This document shows, piece by piece, positions 20,283 through 30,718 of a stretch of 52,472 nt of DNA. Source of the stretch: Symbiodinium natans (taxonomy: Eukaryota; Sar; Dinophyceae; Suessiales; Symbiodiniaceae); the NCBI GenBank assembly GCA_905221605.1, contig CAJNDS010000537.1, positions 65,001 to 117,472 of the forward strand. Direction: 5' to 3'. A program made the position numbers and the translations under genes. The notes beneath the pieces are model-generated. The model was not told the DNA's origin. It searched no databases and saw only the letters and a program-made list of their open reading frames with translations. How positions within the stretch are numbered: position 1 is the stretch's first letter; each line of letters starts with the position of its first letter.

Positions 20283-20392
20283 CCCACGAATTGCTTAAGA
20301 ACCCCAAAATAATTCTGTAAGAATAATCTTTATATTACCCTGAATAAGGAAGAGTTTAACATTTTGCGGGGCGGTTCTTAAGCAATTCGTAG
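20283..20392. mobile_element. Foldback MITE, family C
   Basis: ACGAATTGCTTAAGAACC at the left is inverted at the right (GGTTCTTAAGCAATTCGT). AT-rich interior. No coding capacity. The rest of 20092-20545 shows nothing I can assign. Confidence 0.65.
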
Positions 20393-20984
20393 AAACCGGG
20401 TTTCGGGATTCATGGGATGTAGGCCATATAGGGCTAGGGCGATGCAGTACTCAGTAGGGGGTGCATGGGCGGGATGTGAGAAGGTTGGATAGCTCTGGTT
20501 CGATCCAATTTTCGCCGTGTATGGGCTACTAGGCTACTAGCTGCTTCGTTTGGGGTTTTGGGGTTTTAGGGTTCAGGCCCTATGCGGCAGCAGAATCCAT
20601 AGCAGCTGAGGCTTCGAGGGAGAAAGGGTCTCGGGTCTCGGGTTTTGGGTTTAGGGTTTATGGTTGGTTGTTCTGAGTTGGGTGCCTGGATGGGTGCAGT
20701 GCCTTTTGAAATGGGATCCCCATAGAAAGATGCCCCCCCGAAACAAACCCTGACCCAGACCCGCCTCCCCACCCAAACCTGGGTGTTGCAGTTTGGGGGG
20801 ACTGCAGTTCCTAGCACTCCAAAGCTCACAGCGAACCCCCCTGAATACGAAGCCCTGAGCCCTAATCCCTACACCCGTTGCACGGTCCGAAGCCTCAACC
20901 TCTGCGACATTTTACACATTTCCCTTACAGGACATTTTTGCTTCAAGCGAAACAGTTGCAGACCTAGAGCCTAGGGTTTACAGT

Positions 20985-21110
20985 TCAACCCTAAACTCCA
21001 AACCCGAAACCCTAAACCCAAACCCGAACCCCAAATCCCAAACCCTAAACCCCATACCCCAAACCCTAAACCCTAAACCCTAAACCCTAAACCCTAAACC
21101 CGAAGGGTTA
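20985..21110 (-). repeat. CCCTAAA / CCCGAAA mixed array
   Basis: C-orientation units, most regular at 21055-21105. A short GC-rich island (21121-21185, reads VQEQPRQGKLLASSARWKP then TAG) and T-orientation repeats (21195-21285) follow. Confidence 0.88.
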
Positions 21111-21802
21111 AGGGCTTCGGGTGCAGGAGCAGCCTCGCCAGGGCAAGCTGCTGGCCTCGAGCGCACGGTGGAAGCCCTAGCCTGAACCACCGAATGGGTT
21201 TAGGGCTAAGGGTTAAGGGTTTAGGGTTTTAGGGTTTTAGGGTTTTACGGTTTGAGGGTTTAAGGGTTTACGGGTTTAAGGGTTCCCTAGACCACGCCCT
21301 AAGCCCTCGCCTTTGGTTATTTGTTGTGACCAAAGTCCTAAGCAGCCGTAATCCCTCTGCTGTTTTCAGGGTCCCAGTTACAGTTTTCTGGGGCATAATA
21401 GGGTTCTTATTGGGGTCAAGGGGGGTGTGTAACCCAAAGTTCCCTAACACTCTCTACGAATTTCTGAGGCTCTCTAAGCTTCCCGAAGGTACCCGAGTAC
21501 ATACCCCACCATGAACTCCCCCATCCCTTAAGAACCCTATAAGAGAGACTAAAGGAGGGGCCCTGTTTACAGGACCTTACAGGGGTGTTATTTGGGGGTT
21601 ATTTGTGGGTTATTTGTGGGCTATTAGGGTTCAATCGGGGAAGAAGAGTCAGGGTCCCTCAAGAACTCCTAAACCCTAAACCCTAACCCCTAAACCCTAA
21701 ACCCTAAACCCTAAACCCTAAACCCTAAACCCTAAACCCTGAACCACGCTCCCTAAAGAAGCCTGTAATAGGGTGAGGCTGTGGCTTCGGGTGTAGGGTG
21801 AG

Positions 21803-22143
21803 CCAGCTGGACAGACACGTTCGACCTGCGAGGGTTTAGCAAGCTGCTCGAGGAGGCAGCGACGAAGGAGAAAACAAAGAAGAAGAAGGAGAAGCAGGGC
21901 CGCAGCCGAAGCCCGCGCAAGGGCCACCGGCACGGCGATGGCCGCGGTGATGGCCGCGGTGGCCGAGGCGGCGGCCATGGAGGTCGAGCTCTGAGGGCGG
22001 CATGGCGACACACAGCAACACACAGCAACACACAGCAACACACAGCACGACAACACAGCAACCACAGGCACACGCCACAACACCACGTAGCACCACGACG
22101 CCAGGGTGCCCCGAAACCCCCCCTCGCCGTTAACTTAAAATAG
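21803..22143 (+). CDS. Candidate exon encoding a Lys-rich, RS/RGG-type tail
   Basis: Between a C array (21665-21745) and a T array (22160-22230). After ...GGTGAG a frame runs open to TAG 22141. It reads SWTDTFDLRGFSKLLEEAAT, then a Lys-rich block (KEKTKKKKEKQ), an RSRSPRK motif and an RGG/GHGG-rich stretch (GDGRGDGRGGRGGGHGG), and finally a low-complexity His/Thr/Gln part from ACACAGCAAC repeats. RS plus RGG tails are usual in RNA-binding and splicing proteins, so a nuclear RNA-related protein is a fair guess. The last third, and the true donor, are uncertain. Confidence 0.42.
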
Positions 22144-22611
22144 TTTAACCTTAAAAATCCTAGGGTTTAGGGTTTAGGGGTTAGGGGTTTAGGGTTTGGG
22201 GTTTGGGGCTTGGGGTTTAGGGTTTAGGATGGCTTAGGGTTTCGAGTTCAGAGTTTGGGGCAGCAGAGCGCAACACACAAGCGGAACAACGCCGTCAGGC
22301 GTGCCTCCTCGTCACAGGCCCAAAGGAAGCCCGACGACACTCAGGCAGGGATTTGTGGCTGTGTGTAGGGGTTTAGGGTTTAGGGTTTAGGGTTTAGGGT
22401 TTAGGGTTTAGAGTTTAGGGTTTAGGGTTTAGGGTTTAGGGTTTAGAGTTTAGGGTTTAGGGCTCTTGAGGCTTAAGCCCTAAACGCAATTAGGGTTTGC
22501 TTGTAGGCATTTGGACCATTCGGGTTGAGGGAGTTGGGCTTTGGGGTCCTGTGGTCAACGGACGTTAAAGGGGCGAGGGGCCCAAAAAAATCACCCCTGG
22601 GTTCGGGTCTC

Positions 22612-22775
22612 TGAACCCTAAACCCTAAACCCTAAACCCTAAACCCTCAACCCTCAACCCTCAACCCTCAACCCTAAACCCTAAACCCTAAACCCTAAAC
22701 CCTAAACCCTAAACCCTAAACCCTAAACCCTAAACCCTAGACCCTAGACCCTAGACCCTAGACCCTAAACCCTAA
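22612..22775 (-). repeat. CCCTAAA array with CCCTCAA and CCCTAGA blocks
   Basis: About 23 units with two locally homogenised variants. Confidence 0.93.
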
Positions 22776-23239
22776 TCATGGTGGGTGAGATTTTGTGGTT
22801 TCAAGCCTGGAGAACGCGTGTCCCCTCTTGTTGCTTGAGGGCCGAAACCCTGAACCCTGGTCCCTCTCGTGAACCCTGAATCCTGTACGCCAAACCTCCA
22901 AGTGGCCCTTGTCCGGCTTTTGCTTAGAAAGGCTTTCGGGAGCTCGTGGGGTTGAGAAATGGTTGGATTGGTCCTTGTGTACAGGGGTGGGCTGAGGGTT
23001 TAAATGAGCTGATCCCTAAACCCTAAACCCTAAGCTGTAAACCCTAAACCCTAAACCCTAAACCCTAAATAGCTATGTGCAAACGCTGTGCGCCGACCGC
23101 TTTGGCCCGTCCCGAGGCGCGGGGGTGTAGGCTGTGGATTGAGTTGGAAGCCCGTCCGCCACCCGCGCATGAAGTAGGAACTTGTTTTCTGGAGGGTTTA
23201 GGGTTTAGGGTTTAGGGTTTAGGGCTTAGGTTCAGCATC

Positions 23240-24050
23240 TCAAGTCCAAGCATTCACTCGTCAGCCTGTCAAGTGACGGAGACATACCCACCCGCCCATT
23301 GGGCCCCACAACATGACGAAACCATTTTACTTGACATCTCAAGCCAGCACACCACGCAGCCGAAAGCTCTGCGGGTTTCAAACTTTGATGCCAAAAGGCT
23401 CAGTAGGTCTATATCCGCCTTCAAATCTTAGAGGTGGGAGGAGAAGAGGGAGAGAGGGGGGGGGGAGTGGGGGGGCAGGGGGAGTGCAGCGGCAGGAGCC
23501 GAGAGGTGGGGAGGCGGGGGGCGGCCGCAAGCCCACGAGCCTGTGCCCACAATGGGCACAGGATGGCACAGGCACAAACTTTCGTGGGCATAGGCACAAG
23601 CTGTGCTGTGCTGTATATATATATATATATACATGTATCTATAAACATTGTATGTATGTATGTATGTATGTATGTACATATGTATATATGTGGTAAGAGA
23701 GGTTAAACGACCCTAAACCCTAAACCCTAAAGATTTAAGCGTCGTCTGGAGCTCAAGAGGTCAGGGAGGCGAAGTCATCCTTGAAACCTTTAACGCACAC
23801 GCGCGCCAAACCCCCGCCCTTTAACCCGAAACTCCAAGAACCGCTCGTATTTGTTAGCGTTTTAAGTGGCATTTTGTAACTATTCTCTTAGTTTATGCTA
23901 TCGTAGAAGAGATCACACATTCTAAGCTTGTAGTGTCGCCGTCTCGGTGGCTCGCGCGTTCGGTGCTTTTCTCGTGGTTGTATTTGCTCCAGGATAGCCA
24001 AAAAGCATTGTCAAAAGGATGCTTACCACGTCTTCTCCGCAAGTCATGCT
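23240..24050. other. Array-poor upstream region of the ankyrin gene; microsatellites
   Basis: Contains a G-rich tract (23430-23530), a TA dinucleotide run and a TATG tetranucleotide run (23608-23690), and one short C array (23710-23732). I see no TATA box, known dinoflagellate promoter motif or spliced-leader relic. The 23313-23706 open frames cross the microsatellites and are not called. Confidence 0.6.
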
Positions 24051-24164
24051 TTGTTTCAACAACTTTCCAGAACCGAATCACAAGGCTCTATCCCAGATAT
24101 TGTTTCAAAATCGTTTAGCTTCATCCCTGGCGTATGCATAGGCAAGTCCATTCAAGTCTACGCC

Positions 24165-25217
24165 ATGGTGTGTGTCTGGAACGTTTCCGGGCAAGAGCTA
24201 GCTGCAGTGTCCGCGAGCGACAGGATTGAAGACGTGGTCGGAGTGAAGCGCCGCTTGCGAAATCAGTACGGCTTCCCTGTCTGCCTTCAACAGCTCGTAC
24301 ACGCTGGCCACTGCTTGAAGGACGCTGATCCTCTATCTGGGCTCGTTGACCTGCAGATGGTCTTGCTATCCACCCTCAGCCCGGAGCACATGCCTGAGGC
24401 TGAACAGGAGTTTCTTGGGTACGCAGGCACAACAGGACATGCAGAAGTGAGCCGCCATCTGCTGGAAGCCGGTGTCGACAAGAACTTACAGGATAGAGGC
24501 GGCGCGACCGCTCTGATGCTCGCATCTTCCTTTCGCCACCTCGAGACTGTACGTTTGCTGCTACACGCTGGTGCCGACACGAACTTGCAGGACCGGGACG
24601 GGGAGACCGCTCTCATGCACGCATCTTGCAAAGGCCACGTCGAGACTGTACGTTTGCTACTCGAAGCTGGTGCCGGCACGAACTTGCAAGCCCGGCTCGG
24701 GCAGACCGCTCTCATGCTCGCATCTTCCAAGGGCCACGTCGAGACTGTATGTTTGCTGCTGCACGCTGGTGCCGACATGAACTTGCAGGATCGGGATGGG
24801 GACACCGCGCTGTGGCACGCATCTTCCAAAGGCCATGTCGAGACTGCATGCTTGCTCTTGCACGCTGGTGTCGACAACTGCGAAACCGAACTCCTACTTC
24901 GCGCATCTTCCTGCGGCGACGTTCAGACTGTACGTTTGCTGCCCGAAGCTGGTGCCGCCACGAACTTACAGGACGGGTTCGGGCGGACCGCTCTCATGCA
25001 CGCATCTTCCTGCGGCGACGTGGAGACTGTACGTTTGCTGCTCGAAGCTGGTGCCGACAAGAACTTGCAGGACCGGAGCGGAGAGACCGCTCTCACGCGC
25101 GCGTCCCACGTCGAGATTGTACGTTCGTTGCTGGACGCTGGTCCTTCGTGGCACGGGTATCCCTTTGCCGTAATGAATACTAATTTTTGCTATTGGAACC
25201 AACCTGGACCGCGGTAG
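24165..25217 (+). CDS. Ubiquitin-like domain plus ankyrin-repeat protein, 350 residues
   Basis: Residues 1 to about 70 (begins MVCVWNVSGQELAAV, ends DLQMVLLSTL) have the pattern of the ubiquitin-like N-terminal domain found on many Symbiodiniaceae ankyrin proteins. Residues about 80-325 are seven to eight ankyrin repeats of 33 residues with the core ALM.AS..GHVETVRLLL.AGAD.NLQDR. Repeat 5 lacks its NLQDRDG hinge (residues 236-244) and repeat 8 is short by three to four residues (ASHVEIV). The C-terminus is a short aromatic tail. The frame is open from ATG 24051; I chose ATG 24165 because the domain starts there. The gene has no evident intron, unlike the exon-like islands elsewhere. Ankyrin repeats bind proteins; the partner is unknown. 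Confidence 0.85.
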   Translation: MVCVWNVSGQELAAVSASDRIEDVVGVKRRLRNQYGFPVCLQQLVHAGHCLKDADPLSGLVDLQMVLLSTLSPEHMPEAEQEFLGYAGTTGHAEVSRHLLEAGVDKNLQDRGGATALMLASSFRHLETVRLLLHAGADTNLQDRDGETALMHASCKGHVETVRLLLEAGAGTNLQARLGQTALMLASSKGHVETVCLLLHAGADMNLQDRDGDTALWHASSKGHVETACLLLHAGVDNCETELLLRASSCGDVQTVRLLPEAGAATNLQDGFGRTALMHASSCGDVETVRLLLEAGADKNLQDRSGETALTRASHVEIVRSLLDAGPSWHGYPFAVMNTNFCYWNQPGPR

Positions 25218-25619
25218 TAGCCGAAAATCAATTGCAGGAGATTTGCGAGCTCACGCTCGGTTGCTCAATTATGTGGCTTGGTGGCTCATGTAAGATGGTT
25301 CTTAGAATCCCCCCCCCCCCGCCCTAAGACCGGTCCATTGAGGGTTTAGGGTTTAGGGTTTAGGGTTTAGGGTTGAGGGTTGAAGGAATTTTTGAATTGG
25401 AGCCCCGAACCATAAACATGAACTAAACCCTAGACCCCAAACCTGTTCCAAGTTAGGGACGTCGTCCCTAAGGACTTTTTCAGCCTCTGGGCATCCCCAA
25501 CTGGGTTCCTGCGAAGGAACTTTAAAAAGCTTCCAGAATATGAGGGAATATCATTGGTTTAGGGCCTAAACCCCATGATGGTCACTACAATCAAGTTCCT
25601 CAAGCAAGCCCGCAGTCAA

Positions 25620-25850
25620 AGCCTCCGAAACCCGAAATCCGAAACCTGACACCCGAAACAAGAAAACCCGAAACCCGTCACCCGAAACCCGAAACCCGGA
25701 ACCCGGAACCCGAAACCCCGAAACCCAACCTTTATCCCTAAACCTTAATCTTTAATCCCTATACCGTAAACCCTAAGCCCTAAACCCTAAACCCTAAACC
25801 CTAAACCCTAAACCCTAAACCCAAGGCCCTAAACCCTAAGCAAGAGGCCC
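25620..25850 (-). repeat. CCCGAAA then CCCTAAA array
   Basis: A CCCGAAA-dominated block passes into CCCTAAA. A GC-rich island (25857-25930, reads APAQRRASSACADWTKATPG) follows and may be coding. Confidence 0.85.
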
Positions 25851-25939
25851 CGGCCCAGCGCCGAGCCTCCAGTGCTTGTGCGGACTGGACGAAGGCAACT
25901 CCTGGGCACCTTGGGGGCTCGAGGGCTTCTAGACGAACT

Positions 25940-26140
25940 AAACCCTAAAACCCCTAAAAACCCTAAAAACCCTAAAACCCCTAAAAACCCTAAAACCCCT
26001 AAAAACCCTAAAAACCCCTAAAAACCCTAAAAACCCTAAAAACCCTAAAAACCCTAAAAACCCTAAAAACCCTAAAAACCCTAAAAACTCTAAAAACCCT
26101 AAAATCCCTAAAAACCTTAAACACCCTAAAAACCCTAAAC
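25940..26140 (-). repeat. CCCTAAAAA 9-mer array
   Basis: About 22 units of 8-10 bp with a long A run, in the C orientation. The Phe/Leu/Gly-rich minus-strand frame is an artefact. Confidence 0.93.
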
Positions 26141-26314
26141 CCAACATTCGTGCTTTGAGGCTCTTGAGCTTAGGGCGTAAGGGTTTAGGGTCTTTTGGGG
26201 CAGTATGGTTTTGGGGACTGGAATTACGGCTGAGGGCTTGCTTGTTTGTAACGCATCTGGGGGCGTGGGGGGAGGGGGGGGGGGTGGGGGATCCAGCCAT
26301 GCCATGGTGAAACC

Positions 26315-26400
26315 CTACTTTTCGAGGTTCATGGGTACTTATGAAGAAGTAGGGTTCTAGGTAGGGCAACTATGGTTTATAGCCGTATTCAGGGTTCTGC
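26315..26400. mobile_element. MITE-A copy, left arm and core
   Basis: CGAGGTTCATGGGTACTTAT, GAAGTAGGGTTCTAGGTAGG and ATAGCCGTATTCAGGG match the family in order; the right arm is not clear. Confidence 0.5.
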
Positions 26401-26479
26401 TAGCACTTCTTAGAAGGGCTTCAAGTGGTTTTTGGGACTCTTGGCCAGAGTGCCATAGTCCCCAAGTAGGAACTCCGCG

Positions 26480-27035
26480 GTTTAGGGTTGAGGGTTTAGG
26501 GTTCTAGGGTTTTAGGGTTTTAGGGTTTTAGGGTTTTAGGGTTTTAGGGTTTTAGGGTTTTAGGGTTTTAGGGTTTTAGGGTTTTAGGGTTTTAGGGTTT
26601 TAGGGTTTTAGGGTTTTAGGGTTTTAGGGTTTTAGGGTTTTAGGGTTTAGGGTTTTAGGGTTTTAGGGTTTTAGGGTTTTAGGGTTTTAGGGTTTTAGGG
26701 TTTTAGGGTTTTAGGGTTTTAGGGTTTTAGGGTTCTAGGGTTTTAGGGTTTTAGGGTTTTAGGGTTTTAGTGTTTTAGGGTTTTAGGGTTTTAGGGTTGT
26801 AGGGTTGTAGGGTTTTAGGGTTTTAGGGTTTTAGGGTTTTAGGGTTTTAGGTTAGGGTTCTAGGGTTTCAGGGTTTTAGGGTTTTAGGGTTTTAGGGTTT
26901 TAGGGTTTTAGGGTTGTAGGGTTTTAGGGTTTTAGGGTTTTAGGGTTTTAGGGTTTAGGGTTTTAGGGTTTTAGGGTTTTAGGGTTTTAGGGTTTTAGGG
27001 TTTTAGGGTTTTAAGGTCTTAGGGTTTAGGCTGAA
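26480..27035 (+). repeat. TTTTAGGG 8-mer array, about 65 units
   Basis: The longest 8-mer array here, with scattered single-base variants and three shortened TTTAGGG units. Confidence 0.96.
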
Positions 27036-27675
27036 CCCTGCCTAACTACGCACAGATGTTTTTTTGTGGGTTTGCGTTGCCGCTGAAGAATTCAGAGCTA
27101 GCATGGCTGTAGAGGGTTTAGGGTTAAGGGTTTAGGGTTTAGGGTTTAGAGTTTAGGGTTTAGGGTTTAGGGTTTAGGGCATTCAGGGGCTGAGAGGGTT
27201 TAGGGTTGTTGGGGTCAAGTTGGGGTTGTTGGGGTCAAGTTGAGGTCAAGTTGGGGCTGTGGCGGTTGTTGGGGCTGTTGGGGTTGTTGGGTTGGGGGTC
27301 CGGAGTAGTAGTTGCAAGGTTTTTTGGGGGGTTTTGAACCCGGGTAGTAGGGTTTGGGAGTTGCGGTGTCGGTGTTTTGGCGCCTGGCAGGAGCAACCGG
27401 ACTGGCTGCGGCAGCCTTAGCAGACATTGTCGTCCAGTCTCAACACAACTAACAGAAATCCGAACCGGAGATATCAAAAATTGGGTGTTGGGGCGGGGGG
27501 GGCGGGGGGGGGGGGGGTGGGGGGGCTCTTGCCACAGTTTATTTGGTGTGCAAGGTTGGGGTTTCGCGAGGGGATGCGGTTGAATGCTTGAGTTGAGTCG
27601 TAGGCTCAAGTGAGCCCTAAACCTGATACCCTGGCCCAAACCCTTTATTACCCTAAGCCCTACACCCCGCATAGC

Positions 27676-27759
27676 CCTACTAACAGTCCTTAAGAAGGAT
27701 TATGGTGCCCCCGGTTAGATTCCCTATGAAGGGCTGTTAGTATAAAGGGGGAGCATCCT
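27676..27759. mobile_element. MITE family D, copy 1
   Basis: CTAACAGTCCTTAAGAAGGA at the left and GGGCTGTTAGTATAAAGGGG at the right are inverted counterparts; GGATTATGGTGCCCCCGGTT core. Confidence 0.55.
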
Positions 27760-28017
27760 AAACCATTAATGACCCTAACAAACCCTGAACCACCCTAAAC
27801 CCAAACCCTAAACCCCCTTAACCCTAAACCCTAAGCCCTAAGCCCTAAACCCCAAACCCTAAACCCTAAACCCGAAAGACCGAGGCAGATGATGGATGAG
27901 AAGGCCTGCCATAGAGCAAGTTTTAGGGTTTAGGGTTTCGGATTTCGGGTTTAGGGTTTAGGGGAGCAAGCTTTCACAACTCGGAGCAAGGGCTGCAGCT
28001 TAGGGTGGGTTTAGAGT

Positions 28018-28116
28018 TGGGATGTTCCTCCTTATCCTAACAGTCATTAATAGGGACTATAATCGGGGATACTGTAATCAGTATTACGCACTCTTAGTAT
28101 AAGGGGGAACATCCCA
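28018..28116. mobile_element. MITE family D, copy 2, complete
   Basis: TGGGATGTTCCTCCTTATCC and the inverse of TTAGTATAAGGGGGAACATC CCA form imperfect 25-bp ends. Core GGGACTATAATCGGGGATAC is shared with the other copies. Confidence 0.6.
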
Positions 28117-28246
28117 AGTTTAGGGATAAGCGCTTCAGGTTTAAGGTTGAGGGCTTAGTCTATTATTGACTTCTAGGGTTATAGGAACCTCTTCAACAAT
28201 GTGGGTCAGGGTATCAGGTGGTGATGATAAGTCTGGTTAGTACTGG

Positions 28247-28347
28247 CTGGTTCTTACTTAGCAGGGAGTGAGGGAATGGGGGCCCAACATAATCCCTTAA
28301 AGGCTATTCTTTGGGCCCTCATTCCCTTGTTCCCTGCTAAGAACCAG
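28247..28347. mobile_element. MITE family B, copy 1
   Basis: CTGGTTCTTACTTAGCAGGG then AGTGAGGGAATGGGGGCCC at the left; GGGCCCTCATTCCCTTG then TTCCCTGCTAAGAACCAG at the right: long inverted ends of about 38 bp around a 25-bp loop. Confidence 0.65.
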
Positions 28348-28470
28348 CGGGATAATACAGTGGCGTCTTGGGATAGCATCACCTGTAAATGGCTTCGTGG
28401 GTCATCCTGGCTTCCCCAAACCAACAACCTTAACCCTGGGGGGGGGGGGTTTTGTTCGTGGCCTTAGGTT

Positions 28471-28560
28471 GGGATACTCCCCCTAATACTAACAGTCCTT
28501 CAGGGATTATAGTACCCCCGATTATCATCCCTATTAAGGACTGATAGTATAAGGGGGAAA
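28471..28560. mobile_element. MITE family D, copy 3
   Basis: GGGATACTCCCCCTAATACT at the left, AGTATAAGGGGGAAAG at the right, core GGGATTATAGTACCCCCGAT. Third copy within 900 bp. Confidence 0.6.
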
Positions 28561-28778
28561 GCAGCCTTAGCGATCTTTCTGTTTCGGAAGTTATGCCCAA
28601 GCGAATTTATGCCCCCAAACGTCTGCAACCCCCCGTGATTCCAAAATCTACAACCGCACAGCCCCCAAACCTTAAACCTCAAAACCCCAAAACCCTAAAA
28701 AAAGCTTAGACTACCCTAAACCAGCCCTAAACCTTAAACCCTAAACCCTAAACCCCCAAAATCCCCGGAACTCTACAG

Positions 28779-28860
28779 CCGACCGTGGAGGTTGCGGAGA
28801 TGCGCCAGGCGGCCGCCGACGCGCAGAAGAGCATCCAAGCCAAGGACCGGCGGGATTCGG
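28779..28860 (+). CDS. Candidate exon, coiled-coil-like
   Basis: Acceptor ...CGGAACTCTACAG. The phase-0 frame is open for 27 codons: PTVEVAEMRQAAADAQKSIQ then AKDRRDS. It ends at GCTAGG, a GC-type donor like the GCTAAG at 44219. The heptad-like Ala/Gln/Lys pattern suggests a helix. Flanked by a C array on the left and a T array on the right. Confidence 0.45.
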
Positions 28861-28861
28861 G

Positions 28862-29000
28862 CTAGGGTCTAGGGTTCAGGGTTATAGGGTTTAGGGTTTA
28901 GGGTTTAGGGTTTAGGGCTTAGGACTTAGGGCTTAGGGCTTAGGGCTTAGGGCTTAGGGTTTTAGGTTTAGGGTTTAGGGTTTAGGGTTTAGGGTTTATT
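28862..29000 (+). repeat. TTTAGGG / CTTAGGG array
   Basis: TTTAGGG units around a homogenised block of six CTTAGGG units. Confidence 0.9.
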
Positions 29001-29259
29001 ATCCACGGGTTTCGGCTTTAGGGGCTTTACGGGCGTTAGGGGCTTTAGGGGTTTAGGGTCTTTAGGGTTTAGGTATGTGGGGTTCAGGCTTTGCGTTATT
29101 GAGGGTTTAGGGCTTCGGGTGTAGGGTGTGCGGGTGTGTAGTTCGCGTTTCGGGATTTGAGGGGCTTAGGGTATTTAGGCGTTCACAAGTCCTTCGTGGC
29201 TTCAGCAGGCATGGCCACGGTAACTTTTGGGAGCTTCGAATCGGCGTGCATGGCCCCAT

Positions 29260-29340
29260 ACTCATGGGTTCCCCGACTGGCCCCCTCTATACTACCCTCC
29301 CTAGGTTCCCCCATAGTTAAGGCTATTTAGGGATAATTAG
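29260..29340. repeat. Dispersed repeat family I, copy without internal array
   Basis: CCCTCTATACTACCCTCCCT, AGGTTCCCCCATAGTTAAGG and then directly CTATTTAGGGATAATTAGGC. The copy at 49374-49535 has the same two halves separated by a TTTAGGG array. Confidence 0.6.
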
Positions 29341-29371
29341 GCTGATTAAAGGTTCGCAACAGGCTCGAAGT

Positions 29372-29698
29372 GTGTCCGAGAATGCGCCTTCAGGAGAGCC
29401 ATGTTCGTCCCTGCACACATTTCAACGAAGGGTTCTACTGTCGACTGTCTGCCACCTTCACCACGTCCTGGCGGAGTCGGAGAAACGGTACCTTTTTTCT
29501 TGGGTCTACTTGCCACGAGTCACCAACCACGCCAGTCTAGTTTTACGGGATTTTGCCCCCCATCAGAGACTTGCTCTGCCTTCACAGCCGCTGCAAAATG
29601 ACGCCACGTGTAACTGTAGACGCAGCCTTAGGCCCAAAGCCCGATGCCGCGGCTCAAGCCCCAAACCCCACACCCTAAACCGATACCCTGAACCCTAA
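29372..29698 (+). CDS. Possible exon or small gene, array-free
   Basis: The frame from ATG is open for 108 codons; the first 85 look protein-like (FQRRVLLSTVCHLHHVLAES, SWVYLPRVTNHASLVLRDFA). The last part runs into CCCTAAA-type repeats and is unlikely to be coding. A second frame (29401-29601) is also open. No domain recognised. Confidence 0.3.
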   Translation: MSENAPSGEPCSSLHTFQRRVLLSTVCHLHHVLAESEKRYLFSWVYLPRVTNHASLVLRDFAPHQRLALPSQPLQNDATCNCRRSLRPKARCRGSSPKPHTLNRYPEP

Positions 29699-30394
29699 AC
29701 CCTGAGCCCTAAACCCTAAACCCTAAACCTTAAACCTTGAACCCTGAATCCTAAAACCTAAGCCCTCAAGCGGCCAGGCAGCCGGGAAGCTGCTTCGCGC
29801 TCAGCTTTCGCACGCAGATTTAGGGTTTAGGGTTTAGGGTCTAGGATCTAGGCTTTAGGGTTTAGGGTTTAGCCCTAAACCCGAACCTTAAACCCTAAAC
29901 CCGAATCCCAAACAGGGCGCAGGGTCTACCGCAAAACCAATCTCACAGTCCCTAGACCTTAAACCGTAGCCCCTCAATCAACCCGACCCTAAAAAACCTG
30001 CCACCCTTAACCCTAAAACCTCAACCCTACACCTCAAACCCTAAACCCTATGTACTAAACCCTAAAACCTCAACCCTACACCCAGAAGCCCTAAGCCTAC
30101 CTCAAACACTAGGCTGACAAAGGGGTTCTTCGCAGGGAAGTGATAGTAACGAAAGATCAGGGGGCCCTGTCTCCCACTTCCCCCGATTCCCTAATCTAGG
30201 CCTATACCTTGAGCCCCTGAACCCCTGAAACCCTAAACCCAAAACCCTAAACCCCAAACCCCAAACCCCAAACCCAAACCCTAAACCCTAAGCCCTAAAG
30301 GCCCTAAAGGCCCTAAACCCCAAATCCTAAACCCTAAACCCCAAACCCTAGCCCAAAGTCGCTAAGTTCACCCCCCAGGCCACCTACCTGGCTG

Positions 30395-30487
30395 CTTCTT
30401 AGCAGGGAATGAGGGAATGAGGTGCCCTATATCGTCCCTTGAAGGGTATATATAGGGGGCCCTAGTTCCCTCATTCCCACTAAGAAC
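30395..30487. mobile_element. MITE family B, copy 2
   Basis: TTCTTAGCAGGGAATGAGGG and its inverse TCCCTCATTCCCACTAAGAA, with GGTGCCC / GGGGCCC inside. A C array begins at the right end. Confidence 0.62.
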
Positions 30488-30618
30488 ACCCTAAACCCTA
30501 AACCCTAAACCCTAAACCCTAAACCCTAAACCCTAAACCCTAAACCCTAAACCCTAAACCCTAAACCCTAAACCCTGAACCCTGAACCCTGAACCCTGAA
30601 CCCTGAACCCTAAACCCG
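30485..30618 (-). repeat. CCCTAAA array with CCCTGAA block
   Basis: About 19 units, the last five CCCTGAA. Confidence 0.94.
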
Positions 30619-30623
30619 GGGGG

Positions 30624-30718
30624 TACGTGCAAGCCGAGGTTGTCGCAGAAGGTCGAAGCACGCAGGGCGCGTTTTGCAATGCGGAGGCCCAGCCTGGCTG
30701 TGACTCAGAGCCTTGCGG
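30624..30718 (+). CDS. Candidate exon between C and T arrays
   Basis: Open frame YVQAEVVAEGRSTQGAFCNA then EAQPGCDSEPCG, ending at GGGTTTAG. The 98-bp island fits exactly between C and T arrays. Acceptor not obvious (candidate ...GTGCAAG at 30632). Confidence 0.38.

Noticed and set aside
24287-25202. Minus-strand and alternative-frame ORFs inside the ankyrin gene
   Set aside because: Shadows of the 33-residue (99-bp) ankyrin repeats.
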